Below are positions 8,317 to 18,122 of a stretch of DNA of 64,000 bases, piece by piece. The stretch is taken from positions 4,032 to 68,031 of the forward strand of contig JAZOQG010000003.1 of NCBI GenBank assembly GCA_045656005.1, given 5' to 3'. The translations under genes and the position numbers were made by a program. A model generated the notes under the pieces. That model was not told where the DNA came from. It ran no database searches and saw nothing but the letters and a program-made list of their open reading frames with translations. Numbering within the stretch: the first letter of the stretch is position 1; each line of letters opens with the position of its first letter. The DNA is from JAZNQN01 sp045656005 (GTDB lineage Bacteria; Bacillota; Clostridia; UMGS1883; UMGS1540).

Positions 8317-9225
8317 ATGAAAAAAGCATTATTCCTTTTGATGTGCTTTATACTTTGCTTTGGTACAGGATGTCAGAAAAGTGAAAAACAGGGTGAAACT
8401 GTAACACTTTATTTCCCCGACAGCGAGACAAAAAACATGGTAACAGAAGTAAGGAATGTTCCTGCGGAAGAGGAAAACTTACTTATGTTTGCGGTAAATG
8501 CCCTTATTTCGGGACCGCAGGGCGAAGGACTTAAAAAAGCAATGCCTGACGGAACGAGAATTTTGGGAATCGAGCTTTCCGATAATATTGCAACTGTAAA
8601 TTTATCGGCACAGTTTAACACGGGCACAAGAATAGAAAAGCTCTGGAGCAGATATGCTCTTATCAGCACTCTTTGTGATATAGAGGGTGTGAGTAAAACT
8701 CAAATCCTTGTTGAAGGAGAAATGATTACTTCGATTTCCACAAACGAGCCTTTGGGCCCCATGGGCAAAGATGACATTGTGACGGATATAAGTCAGGTTA
8801 CAAGCGATACGACTGTTGCAACTCTCTATTTTGCAGATGAAAATGCAATGTATCTGGTTCCTGAATCCAGGGAAATCGTTTTAAAGGAAGGCGAAAAACT
8901 TGAAACAGCTGTTGTTGGTGCGCTTCTCGCAGGCCCTAAAAATGACAGGCTTTACTCTGTGCTTCCTCAGGGGGTAAAAGTTTTATCAACAGAAACAAAA
9001 GACGGAATTTGTTTTGTAAACCTTTCTGCCGCTTTTACTTCAAATGGTATGGGCGGTTCAACAGAAATGCTTGCGGTGTATTCTATTGTAAATACACTTT
9101 GTGAGGTTGAGGGTGTTGAAAAGGTGCAAATTCTTGTTGAAGGCAAAAAAATTGACGAATTCGGACATTTAAGCCTTTCTGAATCCCTTGAAAGAAACAA
9201 AGATGTTTTAAATTCTAATCAGTAA
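8317..9225 (+). CDS. Lipoprotein with two GerMN domains
   Basis: 302 residues from ATG 8317, which follows AGGAGGAGA; an upstream extension in the same frame overlaps the kinase and is not needed. A hydrophobic segment ends in FGTGC at residue 20, a plausible lipobox, so the protein is probably anchored on the outer face. Two GerMN repeats follow (about 30-160 and 170-295); each has the pattern L-YFxD then a LxxGPxxxGL-like block and VNLSAxF. GerM-type proteins act in spore or envelope assembly; their biochemical role is not settled. It follows the kinase by 25 bases, so regulation together with the two-component system is likely. Confidence 0.85.
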   Translation: MKKALFLLMCFILCFGTGCQKSEKQGETVTLYFPDSETKNMVTEVRNVPAEEENLLMFAVNALISGPQGEGLKKAMPDGTRILGIELSDNIATVNLSAQFNTGTRIEKLWSRYALISTLCDIEGVSKTQILVEGEMITSISTNEPLGPMGKDDIVTDISQVTSDTTVATLYFADENAMYLVPESREIVLKEGEKLETAVVGALLAGPKNDRLYSVLPQGVKVLSTETKDGICFVNLSAAFTSNGMGGSTEMLAVYSIVNTLCEVEGVEKVQILVEGKKIDEFGHLSLSESLERNKDVLNSNQ

Positions 9226-9237
9226 CGGAGAGACATT

Positions 9238-10581
9238 ATGAAAGAAACTTTTAATGAATTTTGTGAAATAATAAAAGAAAATTATAAGATAAGCCCTGAA
9301 CTTTACGGGAAATACAATGCGAAAAGAGGACTTCGTAACGAAGATGGAACGGGTGTTTTGGTGGGTCTTACAAATATTGGTAATGTTCATGGATATATCT
9401 TTGATGAAGGCGACAAAGTTCCTGATGAAGGATGCCTAAGCTACAGAGGTGTTGATGTTTCCGAGCTTATCGCAAACTGCCAGAAAGAGGGCAGGTTTGG
9501 TTATGAAGAAGCGGCATATCTTCTTCTTTTCGGAAAACTTCCGTCTGTGGAAAAACTTGAAAACTTCAAAAAACTTATAGGAAACAACAGAGAACTTCCA
9601 GCAGGCTTTACCGAGGATATGATTTTAAAAGCTCCAAGCAGCGATATAATGAACAAACTTGCAAGAAGCGTTCTGGTTTCATATTCGTATGATGACGACC
9701 CTGACAATACTGAGATTTCCAATATGCTTCGTCAGTCCATTGAGCTTATTGCAAGATTTCCTACCATGGTAGCTTACGCACAGCAGGCAAAACTTCATTA
9801 CTATGATAAAAAAAGTCTTGTTATTCATTCGCCTCAGCCACATTTGTCAACTGCTGAAAACTTTTTGTACATGCTGAGGCAGAATAATGAATATACTCCT
9901 CTTGAGGCAACTGTTTTAGATACGGCCTTGATACTTCATGCAGAACACGGCGGCGGTAACAACAGCGCATTTACAACACACGTTGTATCTTCAAGCGGAA
10001 CTGATACATATTCTGCAATCGCAGCGGCGGTAGGCTCGCTTAAAGGACCAAAGCACGGCGGTGCAAATAACCGTGTAATGTCCATGATGGAAGAAATTGA
10101 GGAAAATGTAAAAGACTGGTCAAACGACGAAGAAGTAAGACGTTATCTTATTAAAATACTCAACAAAGAAGCATATGACAGAAGCGGACTTATATATGGA
10201 ATGGGTCATGCTATTTACACAAAGAGCGACCCTCGTGCAACAATTTTAAAGGCGCAGGCAAGAGAACTTGCTAAGGAAAAAGGCTGTATGGAAGAATTTA
10301 TGCTCTATGATGCTATCGAGAGACTTTCGCCAGGTGCTTTTGAGGAAATAAAGGGAGCAAAAAAGGTTATGTGTGCGAATGTCGATATGTATTCGGGATT
10401 TGTTTACAAAATGCTCGGAATCCCAAAAGAACTTTACACACCTATTTTTGCGATTTCCAGAGTTGTTGGCTGGTGTGCTCACAGAATCGAGGAGGTTACT
10501 GTCGGAGGTAAGATTATACGTCCTGCTTACAAAAGTGTTACAAAGAAAACAGACTATGTGAAAATTGAAGACAGAATTTAA
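9238..10581 (+). CDS. Citrate (2-methylcitrate) synthase
   Basis: 447 residues. It condenses acetyl-CoA (or propionyl-CoA) with oxaloacetate. The active-site His motifs are visible: LILHAEHGGGNNSAF, GSLKGPKHGGANN and GMGHAIYTKSDPRA, with the catalytic Asp region in the C-terminal third. The N-terminal extension of about 45 residues before the domain proper is usual for this Clostridial subfamily. It starts 12 bases after the GerMN stop with GGAGAG before the ATG. No other TCA-cycle gene is in the window; in anaerobes the enzyme usually feeds glutamate synthesis. Substrate preference cannot be read from sequence. Confidence 0.9.
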   Translation: MKETFNEFCEIIKENYKISPELYGKYNAKRGLRNEDGTGVLVGLTNIGNVHGYIFDEGDKVPDEGCLSYRGVDVSELIANCQKEGRFGYEEAAYLLLFGKLPSVEKLENFKKLIGNNRELPAGFTEDMILKAPSSDIMNKLARSVLVSYSYDDDPDNTEISNMLRQSIELIARFPTMVAYAQQAKLHYYDKKSLVIHSPQPHLSTAENFLYMLRQNNEYTPLEATVLDTALILHAEHGGGNNSAFTTHVVSSSGTDTYSAIAAAVGSLKGPKHGGANNRVMSMMEEIEENVKDWSNDEEVRRYLIKILNKEAYDRSGLIYGMGHAIYTKSDPRATILKAQARELAKEKGCMEEFMLYDAIERLSPGAFEEIKGAKKVMCANVDMYSGFVYKMLGIPKELYTPIFAISRVVGWCAHRIEEVTVGGKIIRPAYKSVTKKTDYVKIEDRI

Positions 10582-10898
10582 ATGATAGTTTTCGGTGAGT
10601 ATACATGCTAAATAAAAAAATAAAAATTTTTTCAAAAAACTGTTTACTAATCCTAAATTTTGTAGTATCATATAAATAGTGGTTTTTGTTTGCAGGACTA
10701 AAAGGTGCATGTTTTCGACAAAAAAGCCCCGTAAAACTTAAATAATGACAGTTTAAATTAAAAACTGTCTATTTACGTATTTGGGGTTTTGGTGTAAAAT
10801 ATAATCACAAAAGTCGGTCCTTGCGGACATTAAAGTTCGGATGCCTTTGAGGTTTCCGAAAGACAAAAAATAAAAAAGGGGGAAACGCAGGAGTTTTC
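10582..10898 (+). promoter_or_regulatory. 317-base gap: control region of the sugar ABC permeases
   Basis: No gene is visible. A perfect inverted repeat GACAGTTT/AAACTGTC (10747-10754 and about 10762-10769) is not followed by a T-run and looks more like an operator than a terminator. TATAAT at 10800-10805 is a good -10 box but has no well-placed -35 box, which fits an activator-dependent promoter such as one used by the AraC-type regulator downstream. A short hairpin (GTCC TTGC GGAC, 10817-10828) lies in the leader. No clear terminator for citrate synthase is seen. Confidence 0.4.
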
Positions 10899-11885
10899 TT
10901 GCGGAAAAAAATGAGTCAAGTTAAAGCAGCAAAGTCGGCTGTGCCGACAACAAAGAAATCTTGGCCTGCATTGGTTAAGAAAGATTTCCGTCAGAACTGG
11001 AGCCTTTACGTAATGATACTTCCGGTTTTGGCATTCTACATTACCTTTATGTACGCACCTATGTATGGTGCACTTATCGCATTTAAGGATTACAGACCGA
11101 GAACAGGTATTTTGGGAAGTCCGTGGGCGCAACCTTTTTACAAGCACTTCTATACCTTCCTTACAAATCCTTACTTCTTCCGTTTGCTTAAGAACACACT
11201 TACAATCAGTATTTCATCACTCGTGGTAGGCTTCCCTGCTCCGATTATACTGGCGCTTCTTATAAACGAGCTTAAGAGCAAATGGTTTACAAAGATTACA
11301 CAGACTATTACATACTTACCTCACTTCGTGTCAATGGTTGTTATCTGTGGTATGATTCACACATTTACAGCCCGTGACGGTTTTATCAATGATATTATTG
11401 CACTTTTTGGCGGCGAAAGAACAACAATGCTTAACCATCCCGAATATTTCGTGCCGGTTTACGTTATAACAGGTGTATGGCAGGAAGTAGGTTGGGGTTC
11501 AATTATTTACTTGTCAGCTCTTGCAGGTATTGACCAGGAACTTTACGAAGCTGCAAGAATCGACGGTGCAGGAAGACTCAGACAGACATGGCATATTACA
11601 CTTCCGGGTATTTTGCCTACAGTTGTAATTATGCTCATTCTCAGAATGGGAAGTCTTTTGAGCGTTGGTTACGAAAAGATTATTCTTCTTTACAATGCAG
11701 GTACTTATGAAACTGCCGATGTTATCTCGAGTTACGTTTACAGACAGGGTCTCGGCGGCGAAGGCGGAGCAAATGCTTATTCCTTCAGTACAGCGGTTGG
11801 TATTTTCAACTCAATCATCAATTTGATTTTGGTTATCACATCTAATAAAATCAGTAAAGCGCTTACTGAAACGAGCTTGTGGTAA
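10899..11885 (+). CDS. Sugar ABC transporter permease, LplB family
   Basis: 328 residues with six predicted membrane segments. The EAA loop that contacts the ATPase reads YEAARIDGAGRLRQTWHIT (about residue 220). LplB/YtcP-type permease pairs import oligosaccharides, often plant-derived glycuronide or complex glycans, in Firmicutes. The start is probably TTG at 10899 because GGAG lies six bases upstream; ATG at 10911 is the alternative but leaves a 17-base gap. Codon use (many CTT/CTC, GGT, CGT) is more selective than in neighbouring genes, suggesting high expression. No solute-binding protein or ATPase gene is adjacent; the ATPase at 35.6 kb may energise it. Confidence 0.9.
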   Translation: MRKKMSQVKAAKSAVPTTKKSWPALVKKDFRQNWSLYVMILPVLAFYITFMYAPMYGALIAFKDYRPRTGILGSPWAQPFYKHFYTFLTNPYFFRLLKNTLTISISSLVVGFPAPIILALLINELKSKWFTKITQTITYLPHFVSMVVICGMIHTFTARDGFINDIIALFGGERTTMLNHPEYFVPVYVITGVWQEVGWGSIIYLSALAGIDQELYEAARIDGAGRLRQTWHITLPGILPTVVIMLILRMGSLLSVGYEKIILLYNAGTYETADVISSYVYRQGLGGEGGANAYSFSTAVGIFNSIINLILVITSNKISKALTETSLW

Positions 11886-11947
11886 TACGATTTGATTAAA
11901 AAATTGGAAAGGAGAATATGGTATAACTAGTACCATTAAAAAATATT

Positions 11948-12835
11948 ATGCATATTAAAGAAAGTCCAAGCAGAAAGGCTTTTAACATATTTAATATAGT
12001 GTTTATGCTTTTCATGGTTGTGATTACATTATATCCTATTTACTACGTTGTAATGGCATCTTTCAGCCAGAGCAACGAACTTATGAGACATCAGGGCATT
12101 TTGCTCAAACCCGCAGGTTTTTCATTTGCGGCATACAAGGAGGTTTTCAAAAACCCTAACATCTGGACAGGTTACAAAAACACTCTTATCGTTTTGGTTG
12201 CAAGTACAGTAGTAAGCATGGTGCTCACATCACTTTGTGCATACGTTCTTTCAAGAAAGAATGTGCTTTTCAATGCACCAATTACACTTTTTATTATGTT
12301 CACAATGTACTTTGGCGGCGGTATGATTCCTACATACCTCATTGTAAACGGACTCGGTCTTACAAATACATATTGGGCTCTTATCCTTCCGACTGCAATT
12401 TCAACATACAATATGATTATTATGAGAACCGGATTTTTGGGTATTCCCGATAGCCTTGAAGAATCAGCAAAAATCGACGGTGCAAGTCACTGGACAATAC
12501 TTTGGAAGGTTGTAATTCCGCTTGCGAAACCTACCATGGCAGTTATCCTTCTTTACTATGCGGTTTCCTGCTGGAACTCATGGTTTAATGCTATGATTTA
12601 TCTTCAGAAGAGAAGAGATTTGCAGCCACTTCAGTTGGTGCTTCGTGGTATCCTTATTGAGAATGACACAGCCAGCATGATGGAAAGCGGCGGTAACATG
12701 GGTGACCAGGAAGGTGTTGCTGAAACAATTAAATATGCGGTTATCGTGGTTTCAACACTTCCTATATTGTGCGCTTACCCATTCCTTCAAAAGTACTTTG
12801 TAAAAGGTATTATGATTGGCGCCGTAAAGGGTTGA
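11948..12835 (+). CDS. Sugar ABC transporter permease, YtcP/AraQ (CUT1) family
   Basis: 295 residues, six membrane segments, EAA loop EESAKIDGASHWTILWKVV near residue 178. It is the partner of the LplB-type permease 62 bases upstream. The translation start is odd: the strong ribosome binding site GGAAAGGAG (11907-11914) precedes an ATG at 11918 that is in the same frame but is followed by GTA and then a TAA stop; the next in-frame ATG is 11948 and lacks its own site. The gene is followed by a strong terminator. The substrate is unknown. Confidence 0.88.
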   Translation: MHIKESPSRKAFNIFNIVFMLFMVVITLYPIYYVVMASFSQSNELMRHQGILLKPAGFSFAAYKEVFKNPNIWTGYKNTLIVLVASTVVSMVLTSLCAYVLSRKNVLFNAPITLFIMFTMYFGGGMIPTYLIVNGLGLTNTYWALILPTAISTYNMIIMRTGFLGIPDSLEESAKIDGASHWTILWKVVIPLAKPTMAVILLYYAVSCWNSWFNAMIYLQKRRDLQPLQLVLRGILIENDTASMMESGGNMGDQEGVAETIKYAVIVVSTLPILCAYPFLQKYFVKGIMIGAVKG

Positions 12836-12848
12836 TTATTAAAAATAC

Positions 12849-12884
12849 AAAAAGGCTACACGGATTTCATGTAGCCTTTTTTGC
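12849..12884 (+). terminator. Terminator after the permease pair
   Basis: Stem AAAGGCTACA/TGTAGCCTTT with a nine-base loop followed by TTTT; the A-run on the other side would also allow function on the minus strand. Confidence 0.85.
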
Positions 12885-12919
12885 GTGTATATATATAAGA
12901 ATTTTACTTGGTGAGTCAG

Positions 12920-15268
12920 ATGAAGCTGCTTGAAAAACTTTTTCGCAAAACTGAATATAAAACAGCACGTGTTTTAGGGTATGGTGAAAAAAGTGCAGGA
13001 AAAGATTTCCGTATAAAATCCTACTACAATTATTTCTTTTCCTATTTTATCATTATTCTTATATTGATTATTATCAGCACTGTGACTTATGTTTACGCAA
13101 TCGGAATGATGCGTGAAAGCGCTATTGCAGAAAACAATGGTTATTTAAGTGCGCTTAAATATGATGCAGACGAAACTGTGAAACAGATGATGACTTCGGC
13201 TATGGAAGCATCTTTTGATGAAACGCTTAAGGATTTTTGTAAAATAGGGAGAGAAGAAATAGAGAATAATACATCATTGCTTCATGATGCAGAGCAGGTA
13301 TTTTCTTCTTACAAAGACAGACTTTCGGAAAATTCGTTTTTCTTTTCGGGGAAAAGTGACACTGTTTTAAGTTTTGACGGTACAGCTGAGACAAAAAAGT
13401 ATTTGCTTGAAAAAATCTCTCCCAAATATGTTCTTGAAGTAGAAAAGTATTTAAGAAGTGATGAAAAATCCACATTTTTGCCGGTTAATACTTCAGGGGG
13501 AAAAGAAATTTTACTTTTCTTCTGCAATATGAACGAACTTCGATATGACGGGAGAATTGGCAAAATTGTTTCCGTAATAGACACCAAAACTTTTTATGAT
13601 TTGATGGAAACAGTAACAAAATCAACCAAGGGTGCATGGTGTTACATTGAAAGTTCTTCCTTTGCAATAAACCCGCCGGAGGGGGACAGACATAGTCTTT
13701 CTTCCATGGGCAGGGGAAACGGATTTTACATGACAGAGGTAGAGGAAGACATTATAACAGCATATAATTCAAGAATTGCTGACTGGAAATATGTCTGCGT
13801 AACACCTAAACACATTATGTTTAAAAATGCAAGCACCATGCAAATTCTTGTCATTGTAAATATAATTTTGATGCTCCTTCTCGGAATGGCAGCAACAATG
13901 CTTTTAGTGCGCCAGAATATGAAGCCTCTGAAAAAACTTGTAACGGTGCTTGAGGATATGGGGCTTAAAACAGGCAGTGTTAAAAATGAGTTTGATTTTA
14001 TACAAAATGTGGTTTCAGCTGCTTTGAAGGAAAAAGAAGAAATAGGAGAGATTGTATATAGGCAAAACAAAGCTCTGAAACAATCGTTTTTGCAGAATTT
14101 AATAAGAGGAAGAATAAAGGGAGGAGATGAATTTAAGGCATCTCTTAAAGCCTTCGACATAAACCTTGTATCAAACAGTTTTTCCGTCGGTGTGTTTTAT
14201 ATAAAGGATTTAAATAATCTTTTTAAAGAGGAACAAAGTCTTGATGTCAGTGAAAAACAGAGAATGGCATCAATAATTATGGGGAATATTTTAGAAGAGC
14301 TTATCGGCAAACATCACCTTTGCTTTTCGGCAGAGATAAGCGACATGCAGGTTTGCCTTGTAAATGTTTCGAAGGAAAGGGTGGCATTTTTCTATAGCGA
14401 CATGGAAGAGGCTGTGTCGGTTGCAAAAGAAAATATAAAAAAATATTTTTCCATAGATTTTTCTGCATCATTTGGTAATGTGTATTCATCAATTAAATAT
14501 ATTCCCAAATCCTATGATGAAGCTTTGCAAACGCAAAACTATAAAAACATTGTGGGAATGGACGGGATTTTTAAATACGGGGATATCATGGATAATGAGG
14601 ATGCGGGTTACGAGTATTCTGACGAATACGAAAGAGAAGTTATCAGTAGCATAAAGTGCGGCAAAGCGGATAAGGCAAAGGAACTTGTTTTAAGAACAAT
14701 AGACGAAAATATCCTTACAAAAAGAATTTCCGGCGGAGAAGTTTCGGAACTTATGGTAAGCATCAGTGCATCACTTTTAAAAGCAGTGAATATCATAAAC
14801 GAAGGAGAAAAACAAAAATACTTTACCGAAATCAACTCTATTTTAAAAATGGTTGGCAATTCAACTGTTGATGAGCTTAAAGAGAAAATAGTTTTTGTTA
14901 TTAATTCACTTTGTGCATCTGCTCAAGACGAAATTAAAATAAAAATAGGAACTTTGGGCGAGAAAGCAATCAGGTTTATTGAAGAAAATTATACAAACAG
15001 TAACTTAAATGCTTCAGCCGTTGCAGAAAGCATGGGGGTTCATGCGGCATACCTTTCAAAGAAGTTTAAGGAACAAACGGGCGAAGGGCTTCTTGAATAT
15101 ATAAATAAAGTAAGGGTTCATAATGCAAAAAGAATTTTGCTTGAAGAGAATGTGTCGGTTGAAGATGCGGCGCTTTCTGTAGGAATTGCAAGTGTCCGAA
15201 GTTTTGCCAGAATATTTAAAAAATATGAAGGCATGGCACCCGGTGAGTGGCGCAATGCCATAAAATGA
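12920..15268 (+). CDS. Membrane-bound AraC-family regulator (YesN/YtdP-like)
   Basis: About 782 residues. An N-terminal membrane helix (about 33-56), a large outer sensor region, a second helix (about 312-332), a cytoplasmic linker, and a C-terminal double helix-turn-helix AraC domain (about 680-780: VAESMGVHAAYLSKKFKEQ and the AraC signature around RILLEENVSVEDAALSVGIA). Such proteins sense glycans outside and switch on the adjacent uptake genes. I prefer ATG 12920 because GGTGAG lies four bases before it; the frame also offers TTG 12908 and GTG 12911. The gene follows the two permeases on the same strand and is their probable regulator (inference from position). Confidence 0.85.
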   Translation: MKLLEKLFRKTEYKTARVLGYGEKSAGKDFRIKSYYNYFFSYFIIILILIIISTVTYVYAIGMMRESAIAENNGYLSALKYDADETVKQMMTSAMEASFDETLKDFCKIGREEIENNTSLLHDAEQVFSSYKDRLSENSFFFSGKSDTVLSFDGTAETKKYLLEKISPKYVLEVEKYLRSDEKSTFLPVNTSGGKEILLFFCNMNELRYDGRIGKIVSVIDTKTFYDLMETVTKSTKGAWCYIESSSFAINPPEGDRHSLSSMGRGNGFYMTEVEEDIITAYNSRIADWKYVCVTPKHIMFKNASTMQILVIVNIILMLLLGMAATMLLVRQNMKPLKKLVTVLEDMGLKTGSVKNEFDFIQNVVSAALKEKEEIGEIVYRQNKALKQSFLQNLIRGRIKGGDEFKASLKAFDINLVSNSFSVGVFYIKDLNNLFKEEQSLDVSEKQRMASIIMGNILEELIGKHHLCFSAEISDMQVCLVNVSKERVAFFYSDMEEAVSVAKENIKKYFSIDFSASFGNVYSSIKYIPKSYDEALQTQNYKNIVGMDGIFKYGDIMDNEDAGYEYSDEYEREVISSIKCGKADKAKELVLRTIDENILTKRISGGEVSELMVSISASLLKAVNIINEGEKQKYFTEINSILKMVGNSTVDELKEKIVFVINSLCASAQDEIKIKIGTLGEKAIRFIEENYTNSNLNASAVAESMGVHAAYLSKKFKEQTGEGLLEYINKVRVHNAKRILLEENVSVEDAALSVGIASVRSFARIFKKYEGMAPGEWRNAIK

Positions 15269-15307
15269 GAACAAAGTGTAAAGAATTTGTGTTTGAAAGA
15301 AAAAGTG

Positions 15308-15336
15308 TTGTTTTTAAATGTATAATATGATATACT
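15308..15336 (+). promoter_or_regulatory. Probable sigma-A promoter of secA
   Basis: TTGTTT (15308-15313), 17-base spacer, TATACT (15331-15336), 45 bases before the secA start. Confidence 0.6.
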
Positions 15337-15380
15337 TTTATGTAATGATACTTAAAACGCTATTGTTTTGGAGGAATATA

Positions 15381-18110
15381 ATGAGTATATTCAAAAAGAT
15401 TTTCGGGGACTACAGCTCCAGAGAGATTAAAAAAATAAACCCGATTTTACAAAAGGTTTTATCATACGAAGATGAATTCCGTGCACTTTCCGACAGTGCA
15501 CTTAAAGAAAAAACAAACGAATTTAAAAAGAGAGTAGCGGAAGGCGAAAGTCTTGACAATATTTTGCCTGAGGCTTTTGCGGTTGTGAGAGAGGCGTCTG
15601 ACAGAGTGCTTGGAATGCGTCATTTTCCTGTGCAGATAATAGGTGGAACGGTGCTTCATCAGGGCAGAATTGCCGAAATGAAAACGGGTGAAGGTAAAAC
15701 ACTTGTGGCAACACTTCCTGCGTATCTTAATGCTCTTTCGGGTAATGGTGTTCATATTGTAACCGTTAATGACTATCTTGCAAGGCGTGACAGCGAGTGG
15801 ATGGGCAAGGTTTATAGATTTTTGGGTCTTTCCGTTGGACTTGTTGTAAACGGAATGGAAACACCTGAAAGGAAAAAAGCCTATGCGGCAGATATAACCT
15901 ATGGAACAAATAACGAAATGGGGTTTGATTATCTGCGTGATAATATGGTAATTTATAAAAACCAGATGGTACAACGCGGGCACAATTTTGCCATTGTGGA
16001 CGAAGTTGACTCCATTTTGATAGATGAGGCAAGAACACCGCTTATTATAAGTGGCATGGGTGACAAGTCAACAGAGCTTTATAGCATTGTAAACCAGTTT
16101 GTAAGAGGTCTTAAGAAGTTTAAAATAGTTGAACTTGACAGTAAGGTTCACCATGATGATATTGATGCAGACTATATAGTTGATGAAAAGGCAAAATCTG
16201 TAACACTTACTGCATCGGGAACAAAAAAAGCGGAGGCGGCTTTCAATGTTGAAAACCTTGCTGACCCTGATAATATGACACTTTCTCACCATATAAATCA
16301 GGCTATAAGAGCGCATGGTATTATGGAAAGAGATAAGGACTATGTTGTTAAAGACGGTCAGGTTCTTATAGTTGATGAGTTTACGGGCCGTATCATGATA
16401 GGCAGAAGATATAGTGACGGACTTCATCAGGCAATAGAAGCAAAGGAAGGGGTTAGGGTTGAAAGAGAAAATAAAACCTTGGCAACTATTACTTTCCAGA
16501 ACTATTTCCGTCTTTATAAAAAACTTTCGGGTATGACGGGTACCGCCAAGACAGAAGAAAGTGAATTTCAGACAATTTATAATCTTGATGTTGTTGAAAT
16601 TCCAACAAATAAACCTCTTTTGAGAGAAGATGCAGCAGACAGAGTTTATAAAAATGAGGTTGCAAAACTTCGTGCAGTTATAAAAGAGATTGAAGAAAGA
16701 CACCAAAAAGGTCAGCCGATACTTGTTGGTACTGTAACAATAGAAAAATCGGAGCTTTTAAGTTCGCTTCTTAAAAGAAGCGGAATAAAGCATGAAGTTT
16801 TGAATGCTAAAAACCATGACAAGGAAGCACAGATTGTAGCACAGGCGGGAAAATTCGGTGCAGTTACCATTGCAACAAACATGGCGGGAAGAGGTACTGA
16901 TATTGTGCTTGGCGGCAATGCTGAATATCTTGCCAAAAACGAAATGGAAAAAATGGGTTACACAGACGAGCTTATTGCCGAGGCAACGGGTTATGCTGAA
17001 ACTGACAATCAGGATATTTTAGAGGCAAGAGCAAAATTTGCAGAGCTTTATAAAAAGCATAAAGCGGATGTTGATGTGGAACACGAAAAAGTTATAGAAG
17101 CGGGCGGTCTTTGCATAATAGGTACGGAAAGGCATGAATCAAGACGAATTGACAATCAGCTTCGTGGTCGTGCCGGCAGACAGGGTGACCCCGGACTTTC
17201 AGTTTTCTATATTTCACTTCAGGATGATTTGATGCGTCTTTTTGGGTCAGAAAGGCTTGAGGGCGTTGTAAATGCACTCGGACTTGGTGATGACGATGTC
17301 ATTGAACATGGCATGCTCACAAAAGCTATCGAAAATGCACAGAAAAGAGTTGAAGGAAATAATTTCCAGGCAAGAAAATATGTACTTCAGTATGATGACG
17401 TAATGAATCAGCAACGCGGAATTATTTATAGTCAGAGACAAAAAGTGCTTGACGGTGAGGATATAAAAGATGTTATCCTTAAGATGGTTCGAGATGTTGT
17501 AAGTGATGCTGTGGCAAGAAGCACGGCAAACAGCGATTTTCCTGAAGAGTGGAGCCGCGAAAGTCTTTTGGATTATTTCAACAATCAGTTTACCATGGTA
17601 CCACCGCTCGAAATTTCGGCTGACGAAATCCTTGATTTCACAAAAGAAAAGCTTTCGGATTATTTGACAGAAAAAGCCCTCGAAAGATACGAGAAAAAGG
17701 AAAAAGAGTGTGGCAGCGAGCTTATGCGTGAAGTTGAGAGAGTTATTCTCCTTCGTGCAGTTGACAGTAAGTGGATGACTCATATTGATGAAATGGAGCA
17801 GCTTAAACACGGAATTGGTCTTCGTGCTTATGGGCAGCATGACCCTGTTTCAGAATACAAATTTGCCGGATTTGATATGTTCGAAGAAATGATTGCGGCT
17901 ATAAGAGAGGATACGGTTAAGTATATTTTCCGTGCAAGCGTTGAGCAAAAAATTGAACGTGAGCAGGTGGCAAAGCCTACGGTAGCATCGCATGGTGACG
18001 GAAGCGAAAGCAAGAAACCCGTTAGGCGCGGCGAAAAAATAGGCAGGAATGACCCTTGTCCTTGCGGCAGCGGCAAAAAATATAAAAAATGTTGCGGAAT
18101 TAATGAGTAA
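15381..18110 (+). CDS. secA: Preprotein translocase motor SecA
   Basis: 909 residues from ATG 15381, which follows GGAGGAATATA; an earlier in-frame ATG at 15318 would add 21 residues ahead of the conserved start and includes the promoter region. SecA drives proteins through SecYEG with ATP. Visible: Walker A MKTGEGKTL, DEAD-like VDEVDSILIDEARTPLIISG, GMTGTAKTEE, NMAGRGTDIVLGG, GRAGRQGDPG, and the C-terminal zinc-binding SEC-C tail RNDPCPCGSGKKYKKCCG. prfB starts 12 bases downstream, the common secA-prfB order in Firmicutes. Full length. Confidence 0.97.
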   Translation: MSIFKKIFGDYSSREIKKINPILQKVLSYEDEFRALSDSALKEKTNEFKKRVAEGESLDNILPEAFAVVREASDRVLGMRHFPVQIIGGTVLHQGRIAEMKTGEGKTLVATLPAYLNALSGNGVHIVTVNDYLARRDSEWMGKVYRFLGLSVGLVVNGMETPERKKAYAADITYGTNNEMGFDYLRDNMVIYKNQMVQRGHNFAIVDEVDSILIDEARTPLIISGMGDKSTELYSIVNQFVRGLKKFKIVELDSKVHHDDIDADYIVDEKAKSVTLTASGTKKAEAAFNVENLADPDNMTLSHHINQAIRAHGIMERDKDYVVKDGQVLIVDEFTGRIMIGRRYSDGLHQAIEAKEGVRVERENKTLATITFQNYFRLYKKLSGMTGTAKTEESEFQTIYNLDVVEIPTNKPLLREDAADRVYKNEVAKLRAVIKEIEERHQKGQPILVGTVTIEKSELLSSLLKRSGIKHEVLNAKNHDKEAQIVAQAGKFGAVTIATNMAGRGTDIVLGGNAEYLAKNEMEKMGYTDELIAEATGYAETDNQDILEARAKFAELYKKHKADVDVEHEKVIEAGGLCIIGTERHESRRIDNQLRGRAGRQGDPGLSVFYISLQDDLMRLFGSERLEGVVNALGLGDDDVIEHGMLTKAIENAQKRVEGNNFQARKYVLQYDDVMNQQRGIIYSQRQKVLDGEDIKDVILKMVRDVVSDAVARSTANSDFPEEWSRESLLDYFNNQFTMVPPLEISADEILDFTKEKLSDYLTEKALERYEKKEKECGSELMREVERVILLRAVDSKWMTHIDEMEQLKHGIGLRAYGQHDPVSEYKFAGFDMFEEMIAAIREDTVKYIFRASVEQKIEREQVAKPTVASHGDGSESKKPVRRGEKIGRNDPCPCGSGKKYKKCCGINE

Positions 18111-18122
18111 AGGATTGATATT

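Noticed and set aside
15462..15983. Frames opposite secA
   Set aside because: Shadow frames of a highly conserved gene, Cys/His/Phe-rich, no start signals.
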